A DNA stretch of 64,000 nt from Planctomycetota bacterium (GTDB taxonomy: Bacteria > Planctomycetota > Planctomycetia > Pirellulales > Lacipirellulaceae): positions 1 to 64,000 of the forward strand of contig JAADGV010000076.1 of the NCBI GenBank assembly GCA_013152205.1. Reading direction: 5' to 3'. Each line of letters opens with the position of its first letter. Position 1 is the first letter of the stretch. The translations under genes were made by a program, and so were the position numbers. Positions 28,315 through 37,285 of the stretch are shown in pieces. The notes beneath the pieces are model-generated. The model searched no databases, was not told the origin of the DNA, and worked only from the letters and a program-made list of their open reading frames with translations.

Positions 28315-28397
28315 TTTGCAAAGTCACTGTGGGAGGCGTCTTTGACGCCGATCGTGAGTCAAAACAAGCACTTTCGGCGTCGGGAGACGCCTCCCAC
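28315..28397. repeat. GTGGGAGGCGTC palindrome with TGCAAAGTCA lead, copy 2
   Basis: GTGGGAGGCGTC (28329-28340) is the exact reverse complement of GACGCCTCCCAC (28386-28397). The left arm is preceded by TTTGCAAAGTCACT, as in the copy at 26559-26593. It lies just 3' of the sigma54 regulator gene and could stabilise or terminate its mRNA. Confidence 0.85.
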
Positions 28398-28431
28398 AAT
28401 CACAATCAGCGCTGATCTTGCACAGGGCTGG

Positions 28432-30462
28432 TTAGACAGTCCCCGGCCTCTCAGAAGCCAGCCCATAACGGCGGATTTTTCGATCGAGTGTTGACCGCTC
28501 GATACCCAAAATCGAAGCCGCTCGACTTTTATTCCAACCCGTCGAGTTCAGCGTCCGCAGGATGTGTTCCTGCTCCATATCGGCCAACGACGTCGGTTCA
28601 AACGTCCCACCGACCATGCTAACTGAGCCACCCGATTCAGTGTCGCCAGCCGTCTTCAACGTCGACAGAACCAAGTCTTCGTGATCGATATACTCGCCAC
28701 CGGCAAGCACCACTGCCCGCTCGATGACGTTTTTTAGTTCTCGCACGTTACCAGGCCAACGATAACGGAGCAGTTGCTCCATGGCTCGTGGGGTGTAACC
28801 CTTAAACTTACTACCGGTCTCATCGCTAAACCGTCGCAAGAAAAACTCGGCCAACTCGGGAATATCTTCCGGCCGCTTCCGCAGGCCCGGAACAATAATT
28901 TCTAGAACATGCAATCGAAAATAGAGATCGCGGCGGAATTTCCCCTCGGCCACATCCTTTTCTAGATCACGGTTTGTTGCAGCAATCACGCGCACATCGA
29001 CGTTCAACTCTTGGGTACCGCCAACTCGTTCGTACGGGTGGCCTTCCAAAACCCGAAGAAATTTTGCCTGAATCGAGGGGCTCATCTCGCCGATCTCGTC
29101 AAGCATCAACGTCCCCGTGTCCGCCTGCTCGAATTTGCCCATCTTTCGATCTGTGGCGCCCGTAAACGCGCCCTTCTCATGACCAAAGAGTTCGCTTTCT
29201 AGCAGCGATTCCGACAAGGCCGCACAGTTGAGGCACACAAAAGGGGCTTCCGACCGTGGACTAGAGAAGTGAACCGCTCGCGCTACAAGCTCCTTACCAA
29301 CCCCGCTTTCGCCGCGAATGAGAACCGTCGCCCGACTCGGCGCAGCTCGCGCAATCTGTTGGGCCACCTGATTCATAACGTTGCTAGAACCAATGATCTC
29401 ATTTTGCACGCCCAACTGTTCGCGAAGCTGAGCATTCTTCGAACGCATCTGGTTCAGGTTTTCAGCCAATTCCTGGCGTTTGTCCAGGTTCTCAAGAGCG
29501 ACGCCAACCGTGTCGGCCACCGCAAGCGTATACTCCAAGTCTTCGGGGTCCGTGGTACGGTCTGTGTCGGTCGTATACAAATGGACCAAGCCAAATACTT
29601 CACCCGCTAAACGCACCGGCGCACAGATCACGCTGGTCGCAAGAATTTCGCCGCGGCTATCGCGGTTCCCCAGATTACTATCGTCCATCACGTTTCGCGC
29701 CATCACCGCTTGCCCTTCGCGCAGTACGGTGGAGGCAAGAAATGGTGAAACCCGATGATACGAATGGCTGCTATCGCTACGCGAAGCCACAACCTCTAGC
29801 TCGTCGCTAATGCGTTTTCCTGCATCAACACGTTTGCGCAAAAGGATTGCGCCTGCGTCGACCTGCGTTCCCTCGAAGAGTCCGCCAATCGCAACATTGG
29901 CAAGCGAAACAATGTCGGTCGCCTTGGCTAGCTCGAAAGCCAGTCGACAAAGTTTTGCCGCTGCTCGCCCAACTTTCGGAAAAGCTTCGTCGGTGTCTTC
30001 GAGCGTTGGCTTGTCGAGAAAACGACTTTGGTCTTTTCGATGCGTAATCGTTGTCGGCTCATACGACTCGAAGATACTATCTTCGTCGCTTAACCCTTCC
30101 CCTTCGCCCGAGTCAACCGCTTTCGACGAACGCAACAAGGTGCTAGTATCCGGAAACGCTTGGGTCAAATCATGCACAAATGCCAAATGGGTATTGCCGA
30201 TCTGGATGATGTCGCCCGACTGAAGTGAGTGGTCGCGCGACAATCGTTCGCCGCTCACTAAAGTCCCATTACGGCTTTCAAGATCGCGAAGTTTCCACTC
30301 GCCTTTCGCCAAAAACGCCTCGGCGTGATTTCGACTACATCGTTCGTCTTTGACAACGATCGTGTTGGTCGGCGCGCGTCCCATCGTGACCGATTCGCCC
30401 GGAACTAGACGCACAACATCGGCCCATTTCGAACCTTCTCGAATAATTAGATACGCGTTCAT
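28432..30462 (-). CDS. FHA-GAF-sigma54 AAA+ transcriptional activator
   Basis: The 676-residue protein contains an FHA phosphothreonine-binding domain (residues 1-98: [24 protein letters not shown]), a GAF sensor domain (about 170-320) and a coiled linker. A sigma54-interaction AAA+ domain follows, with Walker A GESGVGKE near 384, the GAFTGA loop near 430 and a LMLDEIGEM Walker B. A Fis-type helix-turn-helix ends the protein ([20 protein letters not shown]). Such activators remodel RNA polymerase-sigma54 at enhancer-dependent promoters. The FHA domain suggests that Ser/Thr kinase signalling rather than a histidine kinase feeds it. A Ser/Thr kinase is encoded at 49-50 kb, though no direct link is shown. 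Confidence 0.95.
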   Translation of the reverse strand: MNAYLIIREGSKWADVVRLVPGESVTMGRAPTNTIVVKDERCSRNHAEAFLAKGEWKLRDLESRNGTLVSGERLSRDHSLQSGDIIQIGNTHLAFVHDLTQAFPDTSTLLRSSKAVDSGEGEGLSDEDSIFESYEPTTITHRKDQSRFLDKPTLEDTDEAFPKVGRAAAKLCRLAFELAKATDIVSLANVAIGGLFEGTQVDAGAILLRKRVDAGKRISDELEVVASRSDSSHSYHRVSPFLASTVLREGQAVMARNVMDDSNLGNRDSRGEILATSVICAPVRLAGEVFGLVHLYTTDTDRTTDPEDLEYTLAVADTVGVALENLDKRQELAENLNQMRSKNAQLREQLGVQNEIIGSSNVMNQVAQQIARAAPSRATVLIRGESGVGKELVARAVHFSSPRSEAPFVCLNCAALSESLLESELFGHEKGAFTGATDRKMGKFEQADTGTLMLDEIGEMSPSIQAKFLRVLEGHPYERVGGTQELNVDVRVIAATNRDLEKDVAEGKFRRDLYFRLHVLEIIVPGLRKRPEDIPELAEFFLRRFSDETGSKFKGYTPRAMEQLLRYRWPGNVRELKNVIERAVVLAGGEYIDHEDLVLSTLKTAGDTESGGSVSMVGGTFEPTSLADMEQEHILRTLNSTGWNKSRAASILGIERSTLDRKIRRYGLASERPGTV

Positions 30463-30857
30463 AAAGGCCTAGACAAAGGCATGGGGCAATCGGCACACCC
30501 CATTCCGACAAAATACGGGCCCTGTCAAAGCTGGGAGATGTGCTCACGATACACCTACCACCTTATTCCCACAGCCCCCCCCATTTCAAGCCGCAGCTAC
30601 CATAACTCGGCAACTCAAACCGAATTGCGGCAGTCAAATCCCTAGAAACCGACTATCCAGCCCGAGTTGGCCCCGGTAAGCACTCTTCTGGGGCTCCACA
30701 ACTTCTCCGAAATCCCTCACCAACCCACGCAAAACTGTTGAATCACAACACTTTAGCAACTACCCTGGAGTGTATACCGGCAGGTTGCATTGGCGGCCTC
30801 TGACAGCGCTGGGATCGTCCAGACGCTGGTTGAAGTGGAATTGAGGAGAAGAATCAG
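30463..30857. other. Divergent promoter region
   Basis: Between the sigma54 activator (-) and the DUF1598 gene (+). A pyrimidine-rich run occurs near 30,575-30,590. GAGGAGAAG lies just ahead of the DUF1598 ATG. No gene or strong hairpin was seen. Confidence 0.4.
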
Positions 30858-32210
30858 ATGAAACGGCTATTTCCCGGTCTCAACTTGGCTGCTATCACGC
30901 TTGCCGTCACCATTGCCCTGTGTCTAACCCCGCAGCAAGCATCTGCCCAGGTCTTTGGCCAACAGCGGTCGGTTGGCGGTGTCTCCATCAATACCGAAGG
31001 TATTGTTTCGGCGCCAACAGCCGAAGATCAGCGGCAACTAGACGAAGTCCGCAAAAACGCCTTAACCGCAATCCCCGACGACCTCCAGCCATTCACCGAT
31101 CTACGAGCTGTCTCCCTCAAACAGCTTGAGGCCACCCTCGCCGATTGTGCTGCGAATAACAAACCAATTCCTGACGCGGTGCGTTATCTGGCTGGCCTCC
31201 AACGTATCGAATACGTCCTGGTTTACCCAGAACGCAACGACATCGTCCTCGCTGGTCCTGCCGAAGGTTGGCGGATCGACGCCATGGGCAATGTGGTCGG
31301 CGCAACCACCAATCGGCCAGTCGTACTGCTAGACGATCTGATCGTTGCCCTACGAACCAGCGAAGCCTCGCGCGTAGAAGCAATCTCCTGCTCGATCGAC
31401 CCGACCGCCGAAGGAATGAAACGAGTTCGCTCCGTTCTTTCGCGTATGAGAACCGTTGGCAACCGTCAGCCCGATAGTACCCGCATCGAACAAGCGATGG
31501 GGCCGCAAGTGGTCTCGGTCACCGGCGTGCCTGTCGATAGCCACTTTGCCCGCACCATGGTAGCTGCCGACTTCCGTATGAAACAGATGGCCATGAACTT
31601 CATGACATCGCCGGTCGACAACATGCCCAGCTTCATGCACCTGATCGGCTCAAGCCGACGCAAGGCGACCAATCTGACTCCCCGCTGGTGGCTGGCAACC
31701 AACTACGAACCTCTGGCCCGCGATGCCGACGGCCTTGCCTGGCAGTTGCGAGGACAGGGCGTGCAATGCTTGACCGAAGAAGATCATTTTAATTCCGAAG
31801 GCAAACGCGAAAAATCGGTCAAAGCCGGCAAGTTGGCTCAACAGTGGGCTACCACCATGACCGAGCGTTACCCCGAACTGGCAGAACACGACTCCACCTT
31901 TGGCCAACTTCGCAACGTCATGGACCTAGCCGTCGTAGCCGCCCTGATCGACATGGAGCAATTACTAGCAAGAGCCGAGCTAGAACTACCTCAGATGATG
32001 GTCAGCCACTCGACCCAGGCGTACAACGCCCCCCGATCAGTCCCAGCCAAAGCCAGCTTTATCCGCCAACGCGGCAATTGGGTAGTCAGCGCCTCCGGCG
32101 GAGTCCAGCTTCTACCCTGGCAAGTCGCCGACCGCAGCGAAGAGGTAGCCCAAGTCAGCGAGTTACACCAGCAACTCTCCGCCGGCAGCAACCAATGGTA
32201 CTGGCAATAG
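30858..32210 (+). CDS. DUF1598 domain protein (secreted)
   Basis: The 450-residue protein has a signal peptide (residues 1-30, ending ASA) and the planctomycete-specific DUF1598 pattern: VGGVSINTEGIVSAPTAEDQ, YVLVYPERNDIVLAGPAEGW, VSVTGVPVDSHFARTMVAAD and RWWLATNYEPLARDADGLAW, with a C-terminal WVVSASGGVQLLPWQVADR segment. Function is unknown for the family. Its last 140 bases, including the stop, are repeated at 32925-33064 on the other side of a toxin-antitoxin pair, so this 3' end may be a recombinant junction. Confidence 0.92.
   Translation: MKRLFPGLNLAAITLAVTIALCLTPQQASAQVFGQQRSVGGVSINTEGIVSAPTAEDQRQLDEVRKNALTAIPDDLQPFTDLRAVSLKQLEATLADCAANNKPIPDAVRYLAGLQRIEYVLVYPERNDIVLAGPAEGWRIDAMGNVVGATTNRPVVLLDDLIVALRTSEASRVEAISCSIDPTAEGMKRVRSVLSRMRTVGNRQPDSTRIEQAMGPQVVSVTGVPVDSHFARTMVAADFRMKQMAMNFMTSPVDNMPSFMHLIGSSRRKATNLTPRWWLATNYEPLARDADGLAWQLRGQGVQCLTEEDHFNSEGKREKSVKAGKLAQQWATTMTERYPELAEHDSTFGQLRNVMDLAVVAALIDMEQLLARAELELPQMMVSHSTQAYNAPRSVPAKASFIRQRGNWVVSASGGVQLLPWQVADRSEEVAQVSELHQQLSAGSNQWYWQ
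32071..32210 (+). repeat. Direct repeat, left copy (3' end of the DUF1598 gene)
   Basis: Aligns base for base with 32925-33064: 134 of 140 positions are identical by eye. Five of the six differences are synonymous in the DUF1598 frame. The exception is a GAG to AAG change. Confidence 0.95.
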
Positions 32211-32221
32211 AGTTCCCCCCA

Positions 32222-32258
<37 letters not shown>

Positions 32259-32286
32259 AGCAATACCGACACTCGTGCGTTTCGAC

Positions 32287-32586
32287 TTACTTCAGCCGTT
32301 GACGCCACTTCTTGGGATCACGGGAGGTGTGGAAAACGCAGTAAACAGTCACCGTGCCGTCCATGGACTCATAGAACACCGCATACGGAAATCGTCTAAC
32401 CAGCGCCCGACGATATTCTTCGTGAATTGTGGCATGCATCTCTGGCGTGCGACTGATTTCTTGGATACATGCGTCAACGCAACTGAGAAACTCTTCGCCC
32501 AAACCAGATCGTCGCTCCTCGTACCAGCAATAAGCCTCGCTAATATCGAGTTCTACTTCTGGCGCCAGAATAAAATTAGCGGCCAT
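32287..32586 (-). CDS. RelE/ParE-type toxin
   Basis: The start at 32586 (MAANFILAPEVELDISEAYCWYEE) gives a normal 99-residue ParE-like toxin. The central GLGEEFLSCVDACIQEISRTPEMH and the C-terminal RRFPYAVFYE...VFHTSRDPKKWRQRL are hallmarks of the family. Its 5' end overlaps the 3' end of the antitoxin gene by 11 bases, the classic order of antitoxin first, toxin second. ParE toxins act on gyrase and RelE toxins on ribosome-bound mRNA. The sequence alone favours the ParE branch. Confidence 0.9.
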   Translation of the reverse strand: MAANFILAPEVELDISEAYCWYEERRSGLGEEFLSCVDACIQEISRTPEMHATIHEEYRRALVRRFPYAVFYESMDGTVTVYCVFHTSRDPKKWRQRLK

Positions 32587-32800
32587 GTTGGCTTCGGACC
32601 CTACGCTTGACCTCATCCCAAGAAATCCCAGAAGCCGGATGACTTGTCAGGTTGGCCTTTCTTCGAGCCAACTCTTCCTTTTGCCAATCGTGGAGGGGCA
32701 CCTCCGAAGGCACGGCTGCCAAATCGTCCCAAAGATCCTCCACAAGCTGGAGTTTCTCTGGGGGACTTAGGTCGAAAATGGAATCAACATTTGCATCCAT
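32576..32800 (-). CDS. Antitoxin of the addiction-module family (Unstab_antitox/CHP02574-like)
   Basis: The 74-residue acidic protein (SIFDLSPPEKLQLVEDLWDD, then SEVPLHDWQKEELARRKANL and SWDEVKRRVRS) matches small putative antitoxins that accompany ParE toxins. It is translated first and overlaps the toxin gene, which keeps antitoxin synthesis ahead. The pair, with its short flanks, sits between the two copies of the DUF1598 gene end. The promoter probably lies in 32801-32924, and autoregulation is usual for such modules. Confidence 0.88.
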   Translation of the reverse strand: MDANVDSIFDLSPPEKLQLVEDLWDDLAAVPSEVPLHDWQKEELARRKANLTSHPASGISWDEVKRRVRSQHGR

Positions 32801-32924
32801 CGTCGTTCCTCATATCGGATTCAGGGAGAGAAGGCACACGTCCGAGAATTCATTTTCCGGTCCGCCCCTACTCGCGTCAAGTGATTTTACGAGGAATGGC
32901 TCGTACCAACACTTTTTTGGCCAT

Positions 32925-33064
32925 GCGGCAATTGGGTAGTCAGCGCCTCCGGCGGTGTCCAGCTTCTACCCTGGCAAGTTGCCGACCGCAGCGAAGAAGT
33001 CGCCCAAGTCAGCAAGCTACACCAGCAACTCTCCGCCGGCAGCAACCAATGGTACTGGCAATAG
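32925..33064 (+). pseudogene. Duplicated 3' end of the DUF1598 gene (right direct repeat)
   Basis: Carries the last 46 codons and the stop of DUF1598 with 6 differences, 5 of them silent, from the intact gene at 32071-32210. There is no start or upstream portion. The synonymous bias means the two copies diverged while both were coding, so this is either the displaced original end or an imported allele. Confidence 0.9.
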
Positions 33065-33091
33065 CCCCCAGGCATCACGGCAAAATCGCCC

Positions 33092-33113
33092 TTAGCGTTG
33101 GCGGCCACGCCAT
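33092..33113. repeat. TTAGCG hairpin, copy 1
   Basis: TTAGCGT followed by TGGCG-GCCA-CGCCA. Matches 46247-46270 and 56248-56269. Confidence 0.75.
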
Positions 33114-33199
33114 CTAAACACCAAAACGCTCCAGATGTGCGTAGCACAAGAGGGATTTCTGCACCAACCTCTTATTTGGTAGCACCGAAGAATACTGCG

Positions 33200-34108
33200 C
33201 TAAAACAAAGAGTCCTTGAGGACTGCACCTTCCGGCACAGCAAACTCGAGGTCGCTTTTGTCTAATTCGGGTGATGAAACATTTGCGTGAAGTTCAGTGG
33301 AAGAACCTTCCAATTTCTCGGTCACTAGCATCGTTCTCGATTTCTCCATCATCTCCTTCAAATTCCTCTTTCCCTCTTCGGTCACATCTTGCCCCATGCC
33401 CTCGAGAGCTTCCTCAATTTCTTCGTCGGACAATTCTGGAATTACTATTCCCCCTTCGGGAGATTCAAGAGATCGATAGTACTTCCTGATTAAGTAACTT
33501 GTCTTTGATATCCATAAAGTTTCCTTTGCTGATATCTCCGATGATCCTGTCAGGACGTAGCAATCTTCGCCTTCTATCACTTCTGTTTTTTCTACCTTCA
33601 GGTTCTTCAACCTAGAAAGCGGTGCCGGCTGCTCCTTGAACACAGAGAGAAATAGAGTTGGAATCGTGAAGGCAGCCCCTCCTGAGATTCCAGTAGCACT
33701 GGCCAATGCCATTTCGTCATTCGTCACCTTGGAATAAGTATTCAATATTCCCGTGTATAAATAGGGTTGAGTCCCATCACTCCACACAGTTCCAGACTGA
33801 GCCATACCTGGCATGGGCATGTTCTTCTGGGTCCATGAAATGAGATACAGATTGGGTTTCTTCAATAGGATTGAGAACTCAGTCTCAGTCTTCACCTTCG
33901 TCCCGCCAGTATCAATATCCGAGATGATTGTGCCTTCCGACTTGTACGTTTCCAGAGTCTCGTACGTGTCCACAACTTTCTTCAGTATTTCCTCTGGCGA
34001 AGTCTTAATTGTGTCTGGGGCAATGCTCTCGCTACAGGCATTTGTGCCAAGTATTAACACTCCGATAGTGAGTGCGACAAGTCTCGATTTAGTACTATTC
34101 ATTTTCAC
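33200..34108 (-). CDS. Putative LolA/DUF2092-like lipoprotein
   Basis: The 302-residue protein has a hydrophobic leader ending GTNAC, a weak lipobox, so lipid attachment is likely but not certain. The body alternates beta-strands in the manner of LolA/LolB or outer-membrane lipoprotein-sorting folds (ILKKVVDTYETLETYKSEGT, FSILLKKPNLYLISW, WISKTSYLIRKYYRSLES). A late acidic helical region precedes the C-terminal LDKSDLEFAVPEGAVLKDS strand. Base composition and codon choice are visibly richer in A and T than in its neighbours. With the adjacent toxin-antitoxin insertion, this suggests recent acquisition. The substrate is unknown. Confidence 0.75.
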   Translation of the reverse strand: MKMNSTKSRLVALTIGVLILGTNACSESIAPDTIKTSPEEILKKVVDTYETLETYKSEGTIISDIDTGGTKVKTETEFSILLKKPNLYLISWTQKNMPMPGMAQSGTVWSDGTQPYLYTGILNTYSKVTNDEMALASATGISGGAAFTIPTLFLSVFKEQPAPLSRLKNLKVEKTEVIEGEDCYVLTGSSEISAKETLWISKTSYLIRKYYRSLESPEGGIVIPELSDEEIEEALEGMGQDVTEEGKRNLKEMMEKSRTMLVTEKLEGSSTELHANVSSPELDKSDLEFAVPEGAVLKDSLF

Positions 34109-34149
34109 TCTTTCTAACCTGTCCAGACGTGGGTTCTACGTTATCCGAT

Positions 34150-35133
34150 TCACTTCTCCCCAGCCCCTCCCGCCCAAACCTTCGGTCGAACCACATTCTC
34201 CACCAGCCCCAGCTTTTCCAGCAGCCGAATCGTTAGCCACGTCACGTCGAATTCCCACCACTTGTGGCCGTGGGCTGCCGCACGTTGGTCGGCGTGATGA
34301 TTGTTGTGCCAACCTTCGCCATTGGCCCACAAACCGACCAGAAAATTGTTGCGGCTGTTGTCGTCGGTCTCATAGTTCCGATAGCCCCAGACATGGGTGA
34401 ACGAATTCACGCTCCAGGTAATGTGCCAAGTAATCACCGTACGCACAAACACGCCCCAGACCACTAAGCTCAGGCCAAATTGCAAACCGCCAATCGCAAA
34501 CCCGACCAAGAAAAACAGCAGCATGTGGATCGTATAAATCCACAGCCAGCGCTCGTTCCGCTCTAGCTTCATATAAAACGGATCGCGAAGCAGATCGCGC
34601 GTAAACCGTTGGTAATAATTCAGATTCCTAAAATCTCGGTTGGTAAACATCAACCAGCCACAGTGCCCCCAAACAAAATTCACCAACGGGCTATGCGGGT
34701 CGGGGCGATAGTCCGAGTGTTTGTGATGAATCCGATGCATCGCCACCCAACAGGCGGGCGTATCTTGCATCGTGCAAACCCCAAGGACGGCGAAAAAATG
34801 CTCAAGCCACTTGGGGGCCTTAAATCCTTGGTGCGTAAGCAACCGGTGGTAACAAAGATTGACCCCCAGCGTCCCAAAGACATACAACCCCAGAGCACCA
34901 ACCACCAAGCCGGTCCAACTGAAGAACCACGGAAAAAACGCCAAGCATGCCAGCAGATGAATCAACGGAATCCCAGTCGCATAGCGCCACCTCAATTGCG
35001 TCGGGTTCACCGTCGTCTCGGGCCATTCCAGATCTCGTTTGCCCGAGTCCGGGGCTGCCGACGGCTCCTTTTGGGCGGTCGTGTATTCGTCGTCGTTATA
35101 AGTTGGGTCTTCGGGAGCGACTTCAGTAGACAT
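34150..35133 (-). CDS. Acyl-CoA/acyl-lipid delta-9 desaturase
   Basis: The start at 35133 (MSTEVAPEDPTYNDDEYTT) is preferred. The longer frame to 35256 runs through a dispersed repeat. The 327-residue membrane protein has four hydrophobic segments and the three histidine boxes of the family: HRLLTHQ, HRIHHKHSD and HNNHHADQ. It binds two irons and introduces a double bond into saturated acyl chains using oxygen, tuning membrane fluidity. No acyl carrier or redox partner gene is adjacent. The N-terminal 45 residues are acidic and probably cytosolic. Confidence 0.93.
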   Translation of the reverse strand: MSTEVAPEDPTYNDDEYTTAQKEPSAAPDSGKRDLEWPETTVNPTQLRWRYATGIPLIHLLACLAFFPWFFSWTGLVVGALGLYVFGTLGVNLCYHRLLTHQGFKAPKWLEHFFAVLGVCTMQDTPACWVAMHRIHHKHSDYRPDPHSPLVNFVWGHCGWLMFTNRDFRNLNYYQRFTRDLLRDPFYMKLERNERWLWIYTIHMLLFFLVGFAIGGLQFGLSLVVWGVFVRTVITWHITWSVNSFTHVWGYRNYETDDNSRNNFLVGLWANGEGWHNNHHADQRAAAHGHKWWEFDVTWLTIRLLEKLGLVENVVRPKVWAGGAGEK

Positions 35134-35224
35134 CAATTTTTTCTTCGCGCTGAATAGTTGGTTGAAAAGAACAAAGCGAGCCAACCGCCCGCCCACCACA
35201 GTATACCAGCCCCCAACCCCCCCC

Positions 35225-35254
35225 CATAGCCCGGCCATCCTGGCCGAAAACACC
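35225..35254 (+). repeat. CATAGCCCGG element, copy 1
   Basis: CATAGCCCGGCCATCCTG followed by GCCG and a variable AAAACACC end. Copies at 37233-37262 and 40498-40527 differ only in the last few bases. The centre CGGCCATCCTGGCCG is an imperfect palindrome. Confidence 0.85.
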
Positions 35255-35320
35255 AAAGCTTTGCAAGTTTACAAGGGAACGGCAAAGTCACGATTTCACA
35301 AAAAACCGCAACAATTTGAG

Positions 35321-35561
35321 CCACAGAGGACACAGAGAAAATCTACTTCTTAAGGCCGTCTGTAAGACAAACCCGTAAAAGCTTATTTTTTTGACACACT
35401 TTTTTGAAAGAAGGGAACCGCTAATCAACACGGATAAACGCTAATCTCATGCCCGTTTTTCGCATTTCGTTCACCTATTAGCGTGTATTAGCGCTGATTA
35501 GCGGTTCCCTTTTTTTGTTTGCGGCCAAAGGCCGCGCTGGGCTACTCCGTGTCCTCTGCGG
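35321..35561. repeat. Nested double palindrome
   Basis: The outer arms CCACAGAGGACACAGAG (35321-35337) and CTCCGTGTCCTCTGCGG (35545-35561) pair at 15 of 17 positions. Inside, the 33-base arms 35413-35445 and 35477-35509 (starting GGGAACCGCTAATCA) pair with few mismatches. GCGGCCAAAGGCCGC (35521-35535) is a third, perfect hairpin. One palindrome appears to have landed inside another. Confidence 0.85.
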
Positions 35562-35595
35562 TTATTCTTTTTCCTAAACTTTGGTCGACCGTTCC

Positions 35596-35615
35596 GACTT
35601 TGCAGTTGTCCTGCA
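35596..35615 (+). repeat. GACTTTGCA motif, copy 3
   Basis: GACTTTGCAGTTGTCCTGCA. Differs from 25207-25226 at two positions. Ends just 3' of the kinase gene stop. Confidence 0.7.
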
Positions 35616-35617
35616 AT

Positions 35618-36202
35618 TCACCGACGCAAATCAACCAATCGCACAGGCGGTAACTCCTGGGCAAGCTCTCCCATCATCGGGTCGACATAGCCCGCAGCAG
35701 CCAACGCACTCATCTCCTGGCCAACCTCAGCAGCCGGCAAAGTCGATTTCAACAGAACCAATTCGTCCGCATTCAAACCAATGGCCAACCTCGCCGCAAT
35801 CGAGTCGCTCGTAACATCCCAACTAGCAGGCAACTTCGTTCCCGGCAGACTCGGTTCGCTCTGTCTCATCCATCCCGCTGGCCCAAAAATCGTACAATCT
35901 CGCGTCGCCAACCGCTGGCACAATACCCGATCGTCTTCAACCAACACAATCTCCGGCAAGCGGGCATGCAGCAAATGCGCAGTGACGGTCATCAGATCAA
36001 TACACATCCAATGCGCAGCCACCTCGTCGATCGGCTCGCTTCGATGCCACTCGCGAACTTGATCGACCAACGCCCCGCCGCCAACAACAAGCACATGATG
36101 AGCCGGCGTTTGGGCCGCCAGCCAACTCCGTAGTCGATCGCCCAAATCGACCAAGTCGAGCAAGCTGCCGCCAACCTTCACCACTCGTACTAGCGTTCGC
36201 AT
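35618..36202 (-). CDS. Amino-acid-kinase-fold protein (MfnE-like, C1 cofactor cluster)
   Basis: The ATG at 36202 shares its A with the stop of the upstream gene (TGATG) and has GAAGGAG about 10 bases ahead. A longer TTG start at 36211 is less likely. The 194-residue protein opens with VRVVKVGGSLLDL and has VLVVGGGALVD, the phosphate-binding loops of the aspartate/glutamate/uridylate kinase family, and SDSIAARLAIGLNADELVLLKS near the C-terminus. Proteins of this type accompany H4MPT-linked C1 genes and resemble the furfuryl-phosphate kinase of methanofuran synthesis. The operon context supports that role. Activity is not shown. Confidence 0.8.
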   Translation of the reverse strand: MRTLVRVVKVGGSLLDLVDLGDRLRSWLAAQTPAHHVLVVGGGALVDQVREWHRSEPIDEVAAHWMCIDLMTVTAHLLHARLPEIVLVEDDRVLCQRLATRDCTIFGPAGWMRQSEPSLPGTKLPASWDVTSDSIAARLAIGLNADELVLLKSTLPAAEVGQEMSALAAAGYVDPMMGELAQELPPVRLVDLRR

Positions 36203-37215
36203 CAGACGCAAGCTCCTTCACGAGCTAGCACCGCCAAGGCATGGGCACACCCGCAACGGCTAACCTCTCGCCCCAACTGCTCCGCAAGCGACACCACTCG
36301 ACAATCCAATTCCAAACGAGCGATCAATTCCCGAGCCAAAAATTCCCCGTGCCCACTCAACACGATTTCACGCGGCGGCGTTTCCATGCGACCTAATACC
36401 TGCCGGGCTGCGATCTCTAATTGTTGCAATTGCGCAGCCCGCACCATCTCCGCAGATCGCCGCGCATCCTCCTCAGAAAACATTGTCGAATCCGCACAAA
36501 CGGCTCTCGCCAGCCGCCCACGGGCATTCGCTTTGGTGCGCGACCGACCATCAGCCGTATTCAAGTCGTCAACGTCCTCCGCCAACTCGCCCAGCATCAC
36601 ATAAGCGTCGCTCGTGGTCGCAAACAACTCCTGCGCGACCGGGCAAAGTTCGCCTCGCCAAGAAAGCACCGGCGTCACCGCGCAAATCGGGCTACGTTCA
36701 ATTCCCGTATAGACCAACTCACCCGCCTGCAATCGCTCCGGATCAGTCAGCCCAACCGCGCGTGGCCCATTTTTATCGAAGGGAATAATATCCGAAGTTG
36801 TCGAACCAATATCCAACAACAAACCTGACTCCCCTTCGCAATATCGCCCCACAAACCCTGCCAGCACATGCCAATTACTAGCCCCGGCGAGCAGTGCTTC
36901 AGCACGCGCGGTCTCAACGCCAACCACCCGCCCATCACAAAGATAAACCCCAACACGCCGACCGCCAGCAACCTCCACCACCGCGCCAAGTATTGCCGCA
37001 ACCCCATCCGCCTTGGTAGCAAAGCAATCCGCCAACTCGCCCGTCATCGTCACCACGAGTTGCTCAGCCGCCGGCGCATTGGCGATCAACTCGCCCAATG
37101 CCTCCGCCAAATCATGAGGCCGTTGCCACAACGGAAAAAATCGAGAAGCAGCATACCCCCGCCCATCGGCAATCTTAAGATTCGCCCCACCGATATCCAG
37201 CCCCAAGTAGCTCAT
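36202..37215 (-). CDS. H4MPT-linked C1 transfer pathway protein (MfnF-like, hydantoinase/oxoprolinase-related ATPase)
   Basis: The 337-residue protein starts with the actin/ASKHA phosphate loop LGLDIGGANLKIADGRG and has the second loop LLLDIGSTTSDIIPFDKNGP near residue 135, then YTGIERSPICAV and a C-terminal REIVLSGHGEFLARELI. This matches the family that includes the methanofuran-condensing enzyme MfnF and the so-called H4MPT-linked C1 transfer pathway proteins of methylotrophs. It lies between an ATP-grasp gene and an amino-acid-kinase gene in one operon, all consistent with methylofuran cofactor synthesis for formaldehyde oxidation. The pathway assignment is an inference from family and context. 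Confidence 0.85.
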   Translation of the reverse strand: MSYLGLDIGGANLKIADGRGYAASRFFPLWQRPHDLAEALGELIANAPAAEQLVVTMTGELADCFATKADGVAAILGAVVEVAGGRRVGVYLCDGRVVGVETARAEALLAGASNWHVLAGFVGRYCEGESGLLLDIGSTTSDIIPFDKNGPRAVGLTDPERLQAGELVYTGIERSPICAVTPVLSWRGELCPVAQELFATTSDAYVMLGELAEDVDDLNTADGRSRTKANARGRLARAVCADSTMFSEEDARRSAEMVRAAQLQQLEIAARQVLGRMETPPREIVLSGHGEFLARELIARLELDCRVVSLAEQLGREVSRCGCAHALAVLAREGACV

Positions 37216-37232
37216 TATTTATGCACTCCCCC

Positions 37233-37262
37233 CATAGCCCGGCCATCCTGGCCGGAACCACC
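37233..37262 (+). repeat. CATAGCCCGG element, copy 2
   Basis: CATAGCCCGGCCATCCTG followed by GCCGGAACCACC. Lies in the 70-base gap between the two C1-cofactor genes. Compare 35225-35254 and 40498-40527. Confidence 0.85.
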
Positions 37263-37285
37263 AGAACACACGCCAACAAAACACA

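Larger units (their letters stand above)
32801..33199. other. Spacer holding the right DUF1598 repeat and a TTAGCG hairpin
   Basis: 32801-32924 is the presumed promoter side of the antitoxin gene. 32925-33064 is the second copy of the DUF1598 gene end. 33092-33113 is a hairpin repeat. The TGTGCGTAGCACAA motif is near 33133. No intact gene is present. Confidence 0.7.
35134..35617. other. Repeat-packed spacer upstream of the desaturase gene
   Basis: These 484 bases hold a CATAGCCCGG element (35225-35254), a nested palindrome (35321-35561), a small GCGGCC-AAA-GGCCGC hairpin (35521-35535) and a GACTTTGCA motif (35596-35615). No gene is seen. Confidence 0.7.

Noticed and set aside
32887..33147. 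Minus-strand frame across the duplicated DUF1598 end
   Set aside because: It is the antisense shadow of the repeat. The same frame appears opposite the intact gene at 31991-32308.
35134..35256. N-terminal extension of the desaturase
   Set aside because: It reads through the CATAGCCCGG repeat. The ATG at 35133 gives a normal-length protein.
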